NCBI GenBank assembly: GCA_002786025.1
Contig: NHNW01000027.1
Span: 372,001-436,000, forward strand
DNA length: 64,000 nt
Reading direction: 5' to 3'
Source of the DNA: Zasmidium citrigriseum
Lineage: Eukaryota > Ascomycota > Dothideomycetes > Mycosphaerellales > Mycosphaerellaceae
The notes below the pieces were generated by a model. The model worked only from the letters and a program-made list of their open reading frames with translations, was not told the DNA's origin and searched no databases. How positions within the stretch are numbered: position 1 is the stretch's first letter; every line of letters starts with the position of its first letter. The position numbers were made by a program, and so were the translations under genes. Of the stretch, positions 21,101 through 31,310 are shown piece by piece.

Positions 21101-22798
21101 TACGCGCAACGGCCGACTATCGACACGACAGCAACCACGCCGGCAGGAGAGCCTTTGGCCAGACAGAAGTCTCGCGACTTCCGGCCGGAAACTCCGCCCA
21201 GTCCTGTGCCATCGACGTCCTCCAAAGCAGACGGGTATTTTGCTTTGTCACGCACGGCGAGTGTTGCGGCAGCTATGAAGAACCTGATCGGCTGGGGTCC
21301 GAAGACTCCTGGTGAGGTTTCCACACCATCCTCTCCAACACATACGCGACGCGGATCGACCTACAGCACTGTGAATACGCCATACAGGTCGCGTCCTCTC
21401 ACACCTGCCGATGCTGCTCAATTACCGCCAGATGCTATGGACAACATTCCAGGACCTCCACACCAGCCTGCCGCAAAGGTGCCGCCAACACCGTACTTCA
21501 AAGATCGAGACTTTTCTGCATTGCCCACGATACCGCTAAAGTCAACGTTCTTCGACTGGTCCGCATCCTACTTCCGCGAGCCGCAGATGCGACCTTCGGA
21601 AGCTGACGAGCCTGGATCGAAGGACTACAACGAAAGACTCTGGCGACGAAATCGCAATGATAAGATGATTGCTTCGACGCAGCCTCTCAAAGAAGCAGCT
21701 GGTTCACAGCGATGGGATAAGCCGTGCGGATATTTTGGCATTGGTGCAGCTCCCGTCAAGATGGTGTTCCATCAATTCGAGAACCATCTGGTGACGAGCG
21801 ACGACCGAGACAGTATCGCAGTTTGGGACTGGGCGGAAGCGAGACAACTGAACCGCTTCAGCAATGCTAATCCAAAGGGCAGCCGAGTGACCGAAGTCCG
21901 CTTCATCAACGAAGATGACACGGCAATGCTGATGACTGGATCCAGTGACGGCATCATCAAGATCTACCGCAATTATGAGGATCCAAACGAGATTCAGCAT
22001 GTATCCAGTTTCCGCGCCTTGAACGATCTCATCCCCAGCGACCGACAATCTTCTGGACTAGTCTTCGACTGGCAACAAGGCCAAGGCCGAGCACTCGTAG
22101 CTGGAGACGACCGAGTGGTTCGCGTGTGGCAAGTCGGCCAAGAACTTTGTGTTTCAGACATCCAGACGCGATCCTCGGCATGCATCACCTCGCTTACGTC
22201 GGACCAAGTCGAAGGCAACGTCTTTGTGGCTGGCTTTGGTAATGGCAGTGTGAAGGTGTTCGACCAACGTCTTCCCAAATCCGACCAGATGTTGATGACA
22301 TGGAACGAACACAAGTCCTGGATCGTTGGCGTGCACTTGCAACGTGGTGGCATGCGAGAATTGATCTCAGCCGAGAGCAATGGTGGCATCCGTCTCTGGG
22401 ATATTCGATACCGCGGATCCGTCGACCACTACAACCCCCGATCAGCGCGTAGCCCTAGGAGTCTGCGTACGCTGTCGGTTCATGAGCACGCACCCGTCTT
22501 TGCAACTGGCGGCAAGGACCATACGATCAGAGTCTACTCGACGTCCAACATATCGGCAGGCAAGTCGATCTCCTCATTCGAGCCGTACATGAGCTACCTG
22601 CGAGGACTGAACACGCCTCGAAACGCACCGATCACAGCGACGGCCTTTCATCCACACCGGATGATGCTGGCTTGCGGAGCAGTGAACGACGGCCATGTCA
22701 ATCTCTTCAAGTGCGACGTTGAAGAGAAGGCAGAGAAATCAGGAGGAGTAGTGGAGGATTACAAGAGCGAGCAGGTGAGCTTGCACCATCAACATTGA
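18200..22798 (+). CDS. Raptor / Kog1 / Mip1, TORC1 scaffold subunit
   Basis: A single exon of 1532 residues. Raptor recruits substrates to the TOR kinase in TORC1 and controls growth in response to nutrients, at the vacuole surface. Seen in order: a disordered N-terminus of about 130 residues; the RNC (caspase-like) domain, including FHYNGHGVP near residue 270 and VWDCSAAGG near 315, the relics of the caspase His and Cys; HEAT-like helical repeats over about residues 550-850; a Ser/Pro-rich disordered linker of about 250 residues; and a WD40 propeller from about 1170 to the end. The order and length match fungal Kog1/Mip1. The absence of introns over 4.6 kb is notable. Confidence 0.95.
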   Translation: MTKGAVNGVFDDGTHRMKHPQPVLDDLVPDQRERSTSLSNSTTALYRPTTSTSARSQPNGHYGEDSESEDEAGLQLHAANGHRRGKPPMSRAKSDFGQGAQRQQQKSVNGEEELNMRHGWHTQLEDEEQTRNLSENFFMYYEDKRHETAGNLPPDFDPKSMVTEWRMKDRLKTVSALLAVCLNVGVDPPDVIKTNPCARLECWVTPVPPDSSNQSSSNTNAQIGKNLQSQYENLSLRTRYKVVLDPTIEELKKYTTSLRRTAHSERILFHYNGHGVPKPTSSGEVWCFNRSYTQYIPINLAELQEWVGAPGLWVWDCSAAGGIIHGFLEGAQKHNAAQQDALRRDPNRAQQQPMIKWEDCIHLAACRENEVLPTNPDLPADLFTSCLTTPIMMAVRFFILQNPLPSTSGVSLAEARNIPGKVSERRTPLGELNWIFTAITDTIAWNCLDKPLFKKLFRQDLMVAALFRNFLLAQRVMRMYHCHPQSHPAIPDTHDHPLWKSWDLAVEMILAQLPSLIEQQKANEAAVETSVANGSTTNAQSQQTPELEYQHSDFFADQLSAFEVYLSSAPSNPGAAGYAKPPEQLPIVLQVLLSQVHRLRALVLLSKFLDLGPWAVNLALSIGIFPYVLKLLQSQAIELKAPMVFIWARILAVDQTCQTDLLKDQGFSYFTSILISTQGIPMGNVAEHRAMCTFVIAMFCKDFKQGKAAVLDTHPEIVEHCLNHLNDIENPLLRQFSLLCLGNLCRDYPPAREALIAQAGHERICDRSHDPVPEVRVACLNALTSFIATQDLEIRDTAELEEMLVGVICSMGMDGSIMVRRELTIFYSEYVKKYEKRFLCSAWEQLLEEQDKKQGKGQNADDFLASHANGIQDGINGINGFRSSHQRSVSATTPRSNEPTSVFIKPSKRTEFSKATIYRAVWRQLMSLSADPHPEASRNAGIIVDYVLNALLESPLGPHAEALLDIIYAQRPTIDTTATTPAGEPLARQKSRDFRPETPPSPVPSTSSKADGYFALSRTASVAAAMKNLIGWGPKTPGEVSTPSSPTHTRRGSTYSTVNTPYRSRPLTPADAAQLPPDAMDNIPGPPHQPAAKVPPTPYFKDRDFSALPTIPLKSTFFDWSASYFREPQMRPSEADEPGSKDYNERLWRRNRNDKMIASTQPLKEAAGSQRWDKPCGYFGIGAAPVKMVFHQFENHLVTSDDRDSIAVWDWAEARQLNRFSNANPKGSRVTEVRFINEDDTAMLMTGSSDGIIKIYRNYEDPNEIQHVSSFRALNDLIPSDRQSSGLVFDWQQGQGRALVAGDDRVVRVWQVGQELCVSDIQTRSSACITSLTSDQVEGNVFVAGFGNGSVKVFDQRLPKSDQMLMTWNEHKSWIVGVHLQRGGMRELISAESNGGIRLWDIRYRGSVDHYNPRSARSPRSLRTLSVHEHAPVFATGGKDHTIRVYSTSNISAGKSISSFEPYMSYLRGLNTPRNAPITATAFHPHRMMLACGAVNDGHVNLFKCDVEEKAEKSGGVVEDYKSEQVSLHHQH

Positions 22799-23339
22799 GG
22801 AGAGGAGAGTGGTAATAATGAATGACATTGCTGTGGGATTAGCATGGCGCTTCGGGCGAGTGATGATATTGAATGAGGGTAGCTTCTTAGCGAGCGAATA
22901 TCGACGGTCTTGGAACTATATACCATATGAGCAGCATAGCATGGCACGGGGCGGTGGCATAGTCTTGGGCTTCGCGGCTCTAATGAAATTGCAATCAATC
23001 AATTCCCATCACATCTCCATTAATGCTTGGCGGTTATGCCTAAGCCAGGATGAGCCGGGACTAGCCGCATGGACAGGGGCTTCTCCGCATTGGGGGCAGG
23101 GCAGGAGCTTCCATGAGTGGGGAAGCTCACACGGCAGCGACGACCTTGGTTGTACCCGTGACAAGTGACAAGCACGACGAAGGAAGAGGAAGCAGCAATT
23201 GGACGCAGACGCTGAGCTCATCTCACAAGCAAACAACTCGTCCTATCATAGCCCGCCCGGTTCTGCTTAACCGCCAAACAACAACATCACCTACGCCTAC
23301 GTAAACACCACCTACTACCCCCTCGAGCGAGCAGCGGCC
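22799..23339. other. Intergenic between Raptor and the NIPSNAP gene
   Basis: About 540 bp holding the Raptor 3' end and the promoter of the next gene on the same strand. Nothing else is supported. Confidence 0.5.
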
Positions 23340-24568
23340 ATGTACTCGCGACGCATCCTCCCGCGCCTCACCACCGCTGCCTCAACCAGCAACACCGGCG
23401 CGGCGCGGCCCTTCAGCACGGCATCGTCGAAGCTCAACAAGTACTCCTCCACGCCGGCGCTCAGCGACATCGCCCCAGAGCAAGGCCACGTCTTCGACGC
23501 CAAGCAGAAGGAATTCCGCCAGAACCTCGCCGAGCAGAACCGCAAGCGAAAAGAACAAGAGCGTCAGTCTGCGTCCTCGTCTGCTGCTAAGTCCTCTTCC
23601 TCCCCCAACTCCCCTTCTAACGCTAGCACTGGTGAGGGTCTAGGCTCACTCAGCTCTGCCACAGGAGAGACGGCGCGCCAGAATGAAGAAGCCGGCAAGA
23701 AGAAGGGCTCGGGTCGACTGTCGAGCTTGATCTATGGCACGGAGGAGGGACGGGAGATGGATCGCGAGATTGAGCGGAGTTTCAGTCAGGTGCTTGCGAG
23801 AGGCAAGTATGTGCACAGTATTGTGTTCCATGAGGTCAAGCCGGATAAGGTGGATGAGTATGTTGAGCTGGTGGGCGGGTGGTATCCGAAGATGGCGAGC
23901 ATGCCGGAGAATAAGGTGCATCTTGTGGGCAGCTGGAGGACGGAGGTGGGGGATTGTGATACCTTTGGTATGAACATCTCATATCATCAACTGGAAGTGG
24001 TGGAAAAAGAATGCTGACATTGGGCAGTCCACATCTGGGAGTACCAGCGCTACGCCGGCTACCACGCCTCGCTCAACTCCATCCAGAATCACCCCGATTT
24101 CCCGGCTTTCGACGCCAAGCTCAAGACCCTCATCACCAGCAAGAAGACCTCGCTCATGCAGGAGTTCCGCTTCTGGCCAACTTCCCCTCCTCGTCAGCTC
24201 GGTGGTGTCTTTGAGCTGAGATCGTACACTCTTCACCCTGGTAACCTGCTTGAGTGGGAGACGCACTGGCAGAAGGGTCTCGCGGCCCGGAGGGAGGTCA
24301 TGGAGGGTGTTGGAGGTATGCAAACATCTACCATCTAGCACGGGATGTGAGATACTGACATGTGTTTCTAGCATGGTTCGTCCAAATCGGCGCCCTCAAC
24401 GAAGTCCACCACCTCTGGCAATTCGCCGACCTCGAAGAACGCCGCGCTCGCCGCGAGCAGAGCTGGAGCGTCCCCGGCTGGGGCGAGACGGTGCATAAGA
24501 CTGTGCCGCTCATCCAGACCATGAAGAGCAGGATCATGGTGCCCATGAAGTGGAGCCCGATCGGATAG
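23340..24568 (+). CDS. NIPSNAP family mitochondrial protein
   Basis: Exons 23340-23967, 24028-24315 and 24372-24568 give 370 residues. Seen: an Arg/Ser/Thr-rich mitochondrial presequence (MYSRRILPRLTTAAST), a Lys/Glu/Gln-rich linker with a Ser stretch, then two ferredoxin-like NIPSNAP modules (PF07978). The first begins around KYVHSIVFHEVKPDKVDEY. The second begins around GGVFELRSYTLHPGNLLEW and ends with WSVPGWGETVHKT. In animals NIPSNAPs sit in the mitochondrial matrix and have been linked to mitophagy; the role in fungi is not established. Both introns have good GT-AG ends and preserve the frame exactly inside the conserved domain. Confidence 0.9.
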
Positions 24569-25413
24569 ACAATCTCTGGATACTTGCCTGACAAGAAGTC
24601 TCTGCGTTGACGAGAAATCAAGGCACAGGAGATGGCTGCATTACAAATTTCATGTGTTGTGTTTGGCTGAGCGAAAAGCAAGCATTGTGGCGTTTCATGG
24701 GCGGGAGGGATTGTTGTATGGATTATGGGGCAGAATTGAAAGAGCAAAGAATAAGGACAAATGGGAGGACGGGATTGTTCCTACGAGCGAGGGAGCAAAT
24801 GGACGAGTTGAACGAGTCGGCGGGCCTCTCAGGCCCTCGCTTTCAACGTCGAAAGACAGAAAAGTGGCTGAGAGGGTTGCTTGCTGTGTAGGTATGCAAG
24901 CAGGCAGAGAAGAATGAGAAGAAACGGTGTTGAAACTTGACTACCGGCTCCCGTCTGCTGACAAAATCTTCAGTCCGCCAATGTCTGGCTAATAGCCGAT
25001 TGATCGCCGAATCCCTACATCCAAGGCTCTACTAACACGCAATACCTGGTTCAATTCCCCGGAGTCTGTAAGCAGCTCCGCTTGGCAGCCGTGCATAAGA
25101 ATCTCGAATCCTGCACAACTTCCAACAGCTACCGGACATGGTTTGCGGTAGGCCTGCCCAAAAATGCACTCTCTTGCTCGAGACACGGCTATCAGATCCG
25201 CAGGCCGATGCAGTCTTATCGTTTCTGAGATTCAAGGGTGTAGACTTGCGGGCTTGTGGATTGTTCAGCAACGTGAGAACGGAGCCATGGATGATTCGGA
25301 TAGGGACGCTGGCAATGCGAGGCTTAGGGAGAGTATATATTAGACGTGGAAGAACACTGCTGTAAAATAAGAGGACGAGAGTACAGATCTAATTGGATTT
25401 CAACGACGACAGG
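24569..25413. other. Intergenic, about 850 bp
   Basis: No gene is supported. A B-box-like TTCAATTCC at about 25050 was tested as a tRNA and fails because the T-stem does not pair. The open frames have no recognisable domain. Confidence 0.5.
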
Positions 25414-26314
25414 ATGACTGCGACTCCGAAGACGTATCTTGTTACTGGTGCTGCGAGGGGAATTGGACGCGGCTTAGTCGCTTCTCTTCTCTTGCGAGAC
25501 AATGCGGTTGTGATCGCTGGAGTCCGGGATGTGTCTGCGTCGACGGCGAAGAGTCTGGATGACCTGCCCAAAGGTGCCAACTCAAAGCTCATCGTGATCA
25601 AAATCGATGCCTCAAGGTCCATCCCCCTCTCCCATCCCTTGCCCCCCATGCTGACCACCCCCAGCGACACCGACGCCCCCCTCGCCATCGCCACCCTCCA
25701 ATCCACCCACTCCATCACCCACCTCGACGTCATATTCGCCAACGCCGGCGTCTCCCAAAACCCCATGAGCCCCGTCCACACAACCCCCATAACCGAATAC
25801 CGCCGTCTCCTCGACGTCAACACCCTCGGTCCCATCCGTCTCTTTACCGCCGTCTACCCGCTCCTCCACCCCGGCGCGAGGTTTGTGGTTGTGTCTTCTG
25901 GAGCGGGGAGTATCCAGACGGTTTTGAGTGGGGTTTTCCCGTTTCAGGTCGCGGCGTATGGGATTAGTAAGGCTGGGGTGAATTATTTTGTTGCGAAGGG
26001 TGAGTTCTTTCCTTTCCACTCCAGAGCGCCGGCGATTTGTGTTTGGTGGTTTGTGATTGGTGGTTGGTGTGTATTGGATGCTGATATGTGATGTAGCTTC
26101 GTCTGAGAATCCGGATCTTGTCGTCACGACAGTACATCCCGGTGTCGTGGATACGGATATGGCGAGGAGTGCCGGGGAGGCACTTGAGAAGTCGGATTTT
26201 GAGAGGATTTCCGTTGAGGAGAGTGTCACCGGGATGTTGGGTCTGTTGGACCGGCCGAAGGAGGACGTCGATGGCAAGTTCTTGGATTGGAGGGGGGAGA
26301 CGATTCCGTGGTAG
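25414..26314 (+). CDS. Short-chain dehydrogenase/reductase (classical SDR)
   Basis: Exons 25414-25616, 25665-25999 and 26097-26314 give 251 residues, the usual length of classical SDRs. Seen: the TGAARGIG cofactor loop, DAS joined to DTDAPL across intron 1, FANAG, a VVSS catalytic serine segment and the YGISK (YxxxK) catalytic pair, then a HPGVVDTDM segment. Intron 1 is 48 bp with a weak GTCC donor but a good CTGAC branch site. It is a multiple of three and open, so an unspliced form would carry a 16-residue insertion. Intron 2 is 97 bp. The substrate is unknown. The stop lies 33 bp from that of the convergent degenerate epimerase. Confidence 0.85.
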
Positions 26315-26346
26315 GACGCATTCTTCAGGTGGTGTGGAAGGATTGT

Positions 26347-27363
26347 TTAGACATGTCGAAACCATTCCTGCCCATCGTATCGCAGGCCCTTCTTACTCGC
26401 TTCTTCGATCTCGTTGAGGCTTTGACCCATGTCTCGGAGGCAGTCTTCGAGGCTGATGAGGCTCATCATGCAGAGGGTTTCTTGGGTTTTGGTTGTGTCG
26501 AAGGAGTAGGGTGCTTCGTCGGTCTCTTCGATTTTGGGGATTTTGAGGCGTCGTTCTGGGAAGATTTCTTTGAGGGTGGAGCAGAGTTGGGACTTTGTGA
26601 TGGAGCCGCTGGAGATGATGTAGCGTTCTTCTTCGTCTTGCTTCTCGGTGGCGTCTTCGTTGGGTCGGTGTTCATATGCCCGGAGATGGGCTTGGGCAAC
26701 GTTCCTGACGTCCACGAAAGCTGGCAGTGTAAAGTCCCCTGGGTCTTCGCCTTCCATCAGGTTCCAGATATTCTCTACCTCAGGACAGTTCTTCAGGCCT
26801 TCAAGAACGGTCTTGTGAGCCACTGGTCCCCATACCGTTGCTGGACACACAGTCGCCAGAGTGAAGTCCGGTCGCCTCTCTTGCATGAAAGCTTGAATCG
26901 CCTTCTCCTCCGCGGTGGGATTGCAGTCGGTTTCCGTGAGGGTCCGGCCGGACTTGTGCTCCTGAGCGGGATCGAGACGCGAAGTGACAACTACTCTGCC
27001 CACATGGGTCGCCTCCTTTACGATGGCTTCCAATACATCTCTCCACTCCTCTGATTTCGTAACAACAACCCCATCGACTCGGTCAACGACATCTCTGAAA
27101 TCGTTCCCCTTGATGCCGCATATCTCCAAGTTGTGAGCGTATTGTGAGAACGTATCCCTCACATCCTGCGCTTCCGGGTTTGAGCGGACGGTTGTCCGGA
27201 CTTGGTAGCCATTCGAGAGGAATTGCCGGATTATCCAGGTCGATACGTATCCGGAGCCATTTGTGATGAGAACAAAACGGCCATTATTCAAGGCGGAGTC
27301 GTCTTTGCTGAGGCGCCGTTTGAGGTCGTGGACTTTGGAGCGGACGCGTTCGAGATGGGGCAT
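26347..27363 (-). CDS. Extended SDR (NAD-dependent epimerase/dihydroflavonol reductase-like), degenerate
   Basis: A single exon of 338 residues. Seen: an N-terminal Rossmann start GRFVLITNGSGYVSTWIIRQ followed by QVRTTVRS, a RVVVTS strand, and FTLATVCPATVWGPV. This order matches the dihydroflavonol 4-reductase/3-beta-HSD group. Two key sites are altered: the first glycine of the TGxxGxx loop is Asn35, and the YxxxK catalytic tyrosine position is Thr150 (Lys154 is kept). The frame is intact and codon use looks normal, so this looks like a retained protein with changed function rather than a decaying gene. The ATG at 27363 is the first in frame. Confidence 0.8.
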   Translation of the reverse strand: MPHLERVRSKVHDLKRRLSKDDSALNNGRFVLITNGSGYVSTWIIRQFLSNGYQVRTTVRSNPEAQDVRDTFSQYAHNLEICGIKGNDFRDVVDRVDGVVVTKSEEWRDVLEAIVKEATHVGRVVVTSRLDPAQEHKSGRTLTETDCNPTAEEKAIQAFMQERRPDFTLATVCPATVWGPVAHKTVLEGLKNCPEVENIWNLMEGEDPGDFTLPAFVDVRNVAQAHLRAYEHRPNEDATEKQDEEERYIISSGSITKSQLCSTLKEIFPERRLKIPKIEETDEAPYSFDTTKTQETLCMMSLISLEDCLRDMGQSLNEIEEASKKGLRYDGQEWFRHV

Positions 27364-27969
27364 TGTCGTGATCAAGCCAGGGATGAATCGTAACGGAGAC
27401 GTCCAGAAAGAAGGTGTTGATGGCCGGTCTTGATAGACGAGTGAAGTCCAGTCCAGTAATATATTACTAAGTCGACCTCAAACCACACGTGCCTTCAAAC
27501 TTTCAGCCCAATGACACTCGCCGTCTCTCGTTGGTCGCTTTCGAACGGAAGCTTGCACGCAGCCTCCCAAAACTTGGCGAAGCGCATGTGTTTGACGTCA
27601 TTCCAGGAGGTTCCGCCGCCATGGAGAGATTGAGCTTGAGATGGCGGGATGGGTGGTATGGAAACATTTTTGGAAGTTGAGAGATCCCTTTGCATGTGAA
27701 AAGTGTTAGTGCGAGAGTGGAGATTAAGTGAAGTGAATGATCACGCCGTGGAGGGAAAGAACCGGGCCGGCTGGTCAGCGTCGTCAGTATGACGAGAGGG
27801 AATTTTATGGCGTGCATGAAGGATGGGAATTGTTGCTCGACGTTTTAACATGGCTGTACGATTTCATTATGGGCATCTTCATGCGTCTATGTCTATGCTT
27901 CAACGTTTCTGTATCCAAATTTCATTCCTCCCGACATGCCGTAGTCCGAATTCGTCAAGGACTAAGCTG
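27364..27969. other. Intergenic, about 600 bp
   Basis: This lies between the degenerate SDR start and the stop of the tandem retropepsin gene, both on the minus strand. It contains AT-richer stretches than its neighbours and no supported gene. Confidence 0.5.
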
Positions 27970-29649
27970 TTAACTCGATCCAGAGTCTTGTTTCCTTCTC
28001 CCAAAGACCCGGCCCCAACGCCGCCACTTGCGAGCTTCAACGCCGTTCGTGACAGAGATCTGATCCCCAGGAGAGGTACTTCCATCATCTGCATCAGCTC
28101 CAGAACTCGCAACGTGGTTCGATTGTCCGACGTCTATCCCGAGGCTGCTCAAGGTCTTGTTCGCTGCTTCAAGAATCTGTTTTCGTGACCGTCGTAGTTG
28201 TTGCAGCTTTTCGTCCAACTCATTTCTTCTCGATTGCTCTTCTTCGGGTGTCAAGTTATTTGTTTTCCCAGCAAGTAGATCGTTCACCAAGCCGGCGATC
28301 TGTTTGTCGATATTTTGCAACGCCATTTGATGCTCAGAAACTGCGAGACCAGGTCAGCAATGTACAAATTCTCCGTCAGACTCATCGAACATACCTTCTT
28401 TCTGAATCACTTTTGTAATGGCCAGATAGATTTCGAATTCAAGCAAGTCATCCTCTTCATCGTCGAGTATGAGATCAGCATACTGCAAGGCGTCGGTCTG
28501 TATAAGGAACTCCTCATCGAGGAGCATATCAGCCGGAAGACCATCTAGAACATAGAAGTCCAGGATAAAGGTTTCATCTCCGAAACTCCACTCGACGTCC
28601 CTAATGATGCCTTTCGTCTTGGCATACCGATCGCCGGGAAGACGCAAATCAATACAGTGCTCCTCTGTAATGTCTATCGACTTGGATATTCTCTCTGCGA
28701 ATTCGGATGAGACAAGTCGTACGTCTGATGCACTATCAGGAAGTGCGTTCACGGGCCTTCCTTCGCAATAGCCAGAGATCCGAAGTTGTCCGCCGCCTTG
28801 GAAACGAACGCGGGTGGAAAAGGTCTTTGATAGGACACGGAACAGTCGCGTCGCCCGCTCCGTCAGAGAGCGGGATTGGTGTAGAAATATACCTCCTAGA
28901 ACCACAGCATAGTAGGAGAACCGGCTTGGGATTACGTGGAAGTCGACCGTGTATTTTTGGGATTCCCCAGAGAACATCCAAGGAAGAGACACTGAACCAA
29001 GGGATGAGAACGAAGAGCCGTCTGCGAGGGTAATTATCTTGGCCGAATTTTTGTCGTATACCGTGCCCCAACTCCTGAGTAGCCGAGCAGAAATGAGGTT
29101 GGTGGCACAGGTGTCTACCAGAGCATCCACTTTGTGCCCAAGGACTTCGCCGTGAGCCACTCGGTCGTATTTTATTCCCTTTGAATGATGGGCCGGTGCC
29201 AGACTGGATCCGCCTTGGTAGTGGGATTTGAAGCTAGGCTTCGAGGCGGTTGTCGAAGAGACTTGAGTCTTGCTACCAGCATTCTCTGCCTGGGGGAAGT
29301 GATACATGCTTGCGAATTTGAAAGGTCCACCAGGGTACAATACTTCAGGCATGTCTCCACGGCTGAAGTCCTTAGCTACATCGGCATAGGTGCGCTTATG
29401 ACAACAGCGCCCAGTCTCTTCAGTCCGGGTGCCAACAGCCGGTGATACCCAGCTCTGGTATGCGACAATCGGAACGGCTTTGTAACGATTCTCGCCTTGT
29501 CGTATGACTGCGAATCGACGAGTCCTGGAAGAAGTTTGGCATTGTGAATTGTAGGTTGGAGTAGGTGGGTCTTGGGTCCATTTGCGTAGCCTGTCCGGTC
29601 GTATGTGTTCACTCGTGCCCCAGTGACTGTATGTGTCTTGTGATGCCAT
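27970..29649 (-). CDS. Tandem retropepsin-like aspartic protease domain protein
   Basis: Exons 29649-28395 and 28340-27970 (54-bp intron, GTATGT to CAG, CTGAC branch site) give 541 residues. Two retropepsin-like lobes are visible. Lobe 1 (about 165-265) has ALVDTCATNLIS with Asp179, an ITLADGS flap-like strand and a VVLGGIFL strand. Lobe 2 (about 285-385) has ALPDSASDVRLVS with Asp305 and a DFYVLDGLPADMLLDEEFL strand. The Asp and Thr/Ser of the D-T/S-G triad are kept, but the Gly is Cys in lobe 1 and Ala in lobe 2. A charged coiled-coil-like segment (about 425-475) and a basic tail follow. No integrase, reverse transcriptase or long terminal repeat is seen nearby, so this is a host gene or a domesticated fragment. 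Activity is not assured. Confidence 0.75.
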
Positions 29650-30042
29650 GCCTCACTCTCATCTCAGAGCCCACGTAAACTTGGTAATGGGTCCCTTCAG
29701 GTCATTGGCGGTCGTGCCTAACGAAGTGTAGCAAAGACGATTCGTCTCGGGAGGAATGGTAAGACCGAGCAGATGGCCAGACTTATAGCCTGGATCTGGC
29801 AAACCGCACTCTACCCCGCGAAGAAGGAGGCGCAGTCATGTTAAAGCGGCGCAGCGGTTCGCAAAAAGGCATCGTGATGTATGACGTTGTATGCGTTTTC
29901 CCCAGCTGCAAGCCACATGCAGTCGAGCTTCGATAGCCCGCTCGCCCAGCCGTCCTCCAACGGCACCAAAAGGGCCAACTTAAGTCAGAGTCACGGCCAA
30001 ACGTAGAAAGGACCAGCATCTTGCGAAATTGATCATATCTCG
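29650..30042. promoter_or_regulatory. Divergent region between the retropepsin-like and DUF6594 genes
   Basis: About 390 bp between two divergent start codons. No other gene and no clear factor site. Confidence 0.5.
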
Positions 30043-31037
30043 ATGAGCGGCAGCAACAACGACCCTTCAGCGTCTCTCACCAACCTCGAAAAGGCGTATG
30101 CCAAGGCCCACACGCAAGGCTTCCCAGCCCTCTCCTCCTTTCTCGCGCGGGACCCGGACCATGAGACTTACGTCTTTCGCAAGTTTGGGTATCTGACCGT
30201 CCGAAACCTGGTCCATCTTCAGAGCGAGCTCGTAGAGCTAGAGCAGCGGTTGAAACGCCTAGAAACGAGGATGAACGAAGGGGATCTCCAGTCAGAAGCA
30301 TCGATACGGAACTTTGAGGCCTTTCAGGAAGCCGCGAAGGACGATAGTCGAGTTGAGCACGAGCTACAAGAGGTGTTCGCAAAGCTGGAGATCAAGTTGG
30401 AGAAGTACCGTATGTATAGCGGTCAGATCCAGCGGTTATGAGTGTGCTGACGAAGAAAGACGAGGCACTGCTCCGAGCAAGCAGCATAGCCCACAGGCCT
30501 CGTCCAGCGAAACGAGTCTCGAGAGCGTTTCGGCAAGAATTCGCTCACATGGGCATCAGTGGGAGCTCAGCAACTCTTCTCGACGACGAGGACGATCTCG
30601 TTGCACTGCGTCCGGCGGCCGACAAAGATGCGTTGTCGAACTTCTTGCGGGATCACTGGCCGTTCCCATCGCAGGTAAGTCAGCACATCCAATCTCATCG
30701 TCAGGACAAAGGGCAACACTCACCATTACAGAGCCTGCAAGACTCCTACTATCCTCAAGCACAGCACTTCAAGGACACATACCTTCAATTGCTAGTCTCA
30801 ACACTCAGCACGGCGATTGGGGCAGTCCTTCTGGCCGGTTCGATCGTTACGCTGTACTTCGTGACAAATCCAAATGCTCGGCTCGGGCTGTTGATATTGT
30901 TCATTGCCCTCTTCGCGATCGGGATTCGAGTCTCGACGAGTGCTAGTCGAGAAAACATCTTTGCGGCTTCGGCAGCGTATGCGGCAGTCCTGGTAGTGTT
31001 CGTTTCGGGAGATCTGGGGAATTCACAAGCTGGGTGA
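30043..31037 (+). CDS. DUF6594 membrane protein
   Basis: Exons 30043-30409, 30460-30674 and 30732-31037 give 295 residues. Seen: the typical N-terminal FPALSSFLARDPDHETYVFRKF segment, a long helix with LQSELVELEQRLKRLE and further coiled coil to residue 150, a linker, and a C-terminal block of three closely spaced membrane helices (about residues 205-285) ending YAAVLVVFVSG. This is the architecture of the fungal DUF6594 family, whose members often neighbour HET or NLR genes; function is unknown. Both introns (50 and 57 bp) keep the frame; the first uses an AAAG acceptor after a CTGAC branch site. Confidence 0.85.
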
Positions 31038-31310
31038 GGGCTAGTGCGACTAGACATCATTTCAAATACACTGGTCATGGTAATGTCGTCGGTCTGTACC
31101 ACCAGGTCGATAGAGCAGCCACGCTGCAAAAAGCTGTATGGCATGAAGCTCAACGTCCTGGCCACCTACCATACCGCAGGCCCCTGTAACACAGAATCAG
31201 TAATGTTGAAAGCAGAGTTTGGGGTGAATACTCACCCGGAAGATGCATATATTCTGCTTTCGAGTTCAGCAAATCTTCAAGCCAGTCCCCAGCAACCACA
31301 TTCATCCACC

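Noticed and set aside
25020..25075. Possible tRNA suggested by a B-box-like TTCAATTCC
   Set aside because: The flanking bases do not form a T-stem, and no A-box or acceptor stem could be paired.
27970..29649. Interpretation as an LTR retrotransposon
   Set aside because: Only protease-like lobes are present; no reverse transcriptase, RNase H, integrase, primer-binding site or terminal repeats were found in the flanks.
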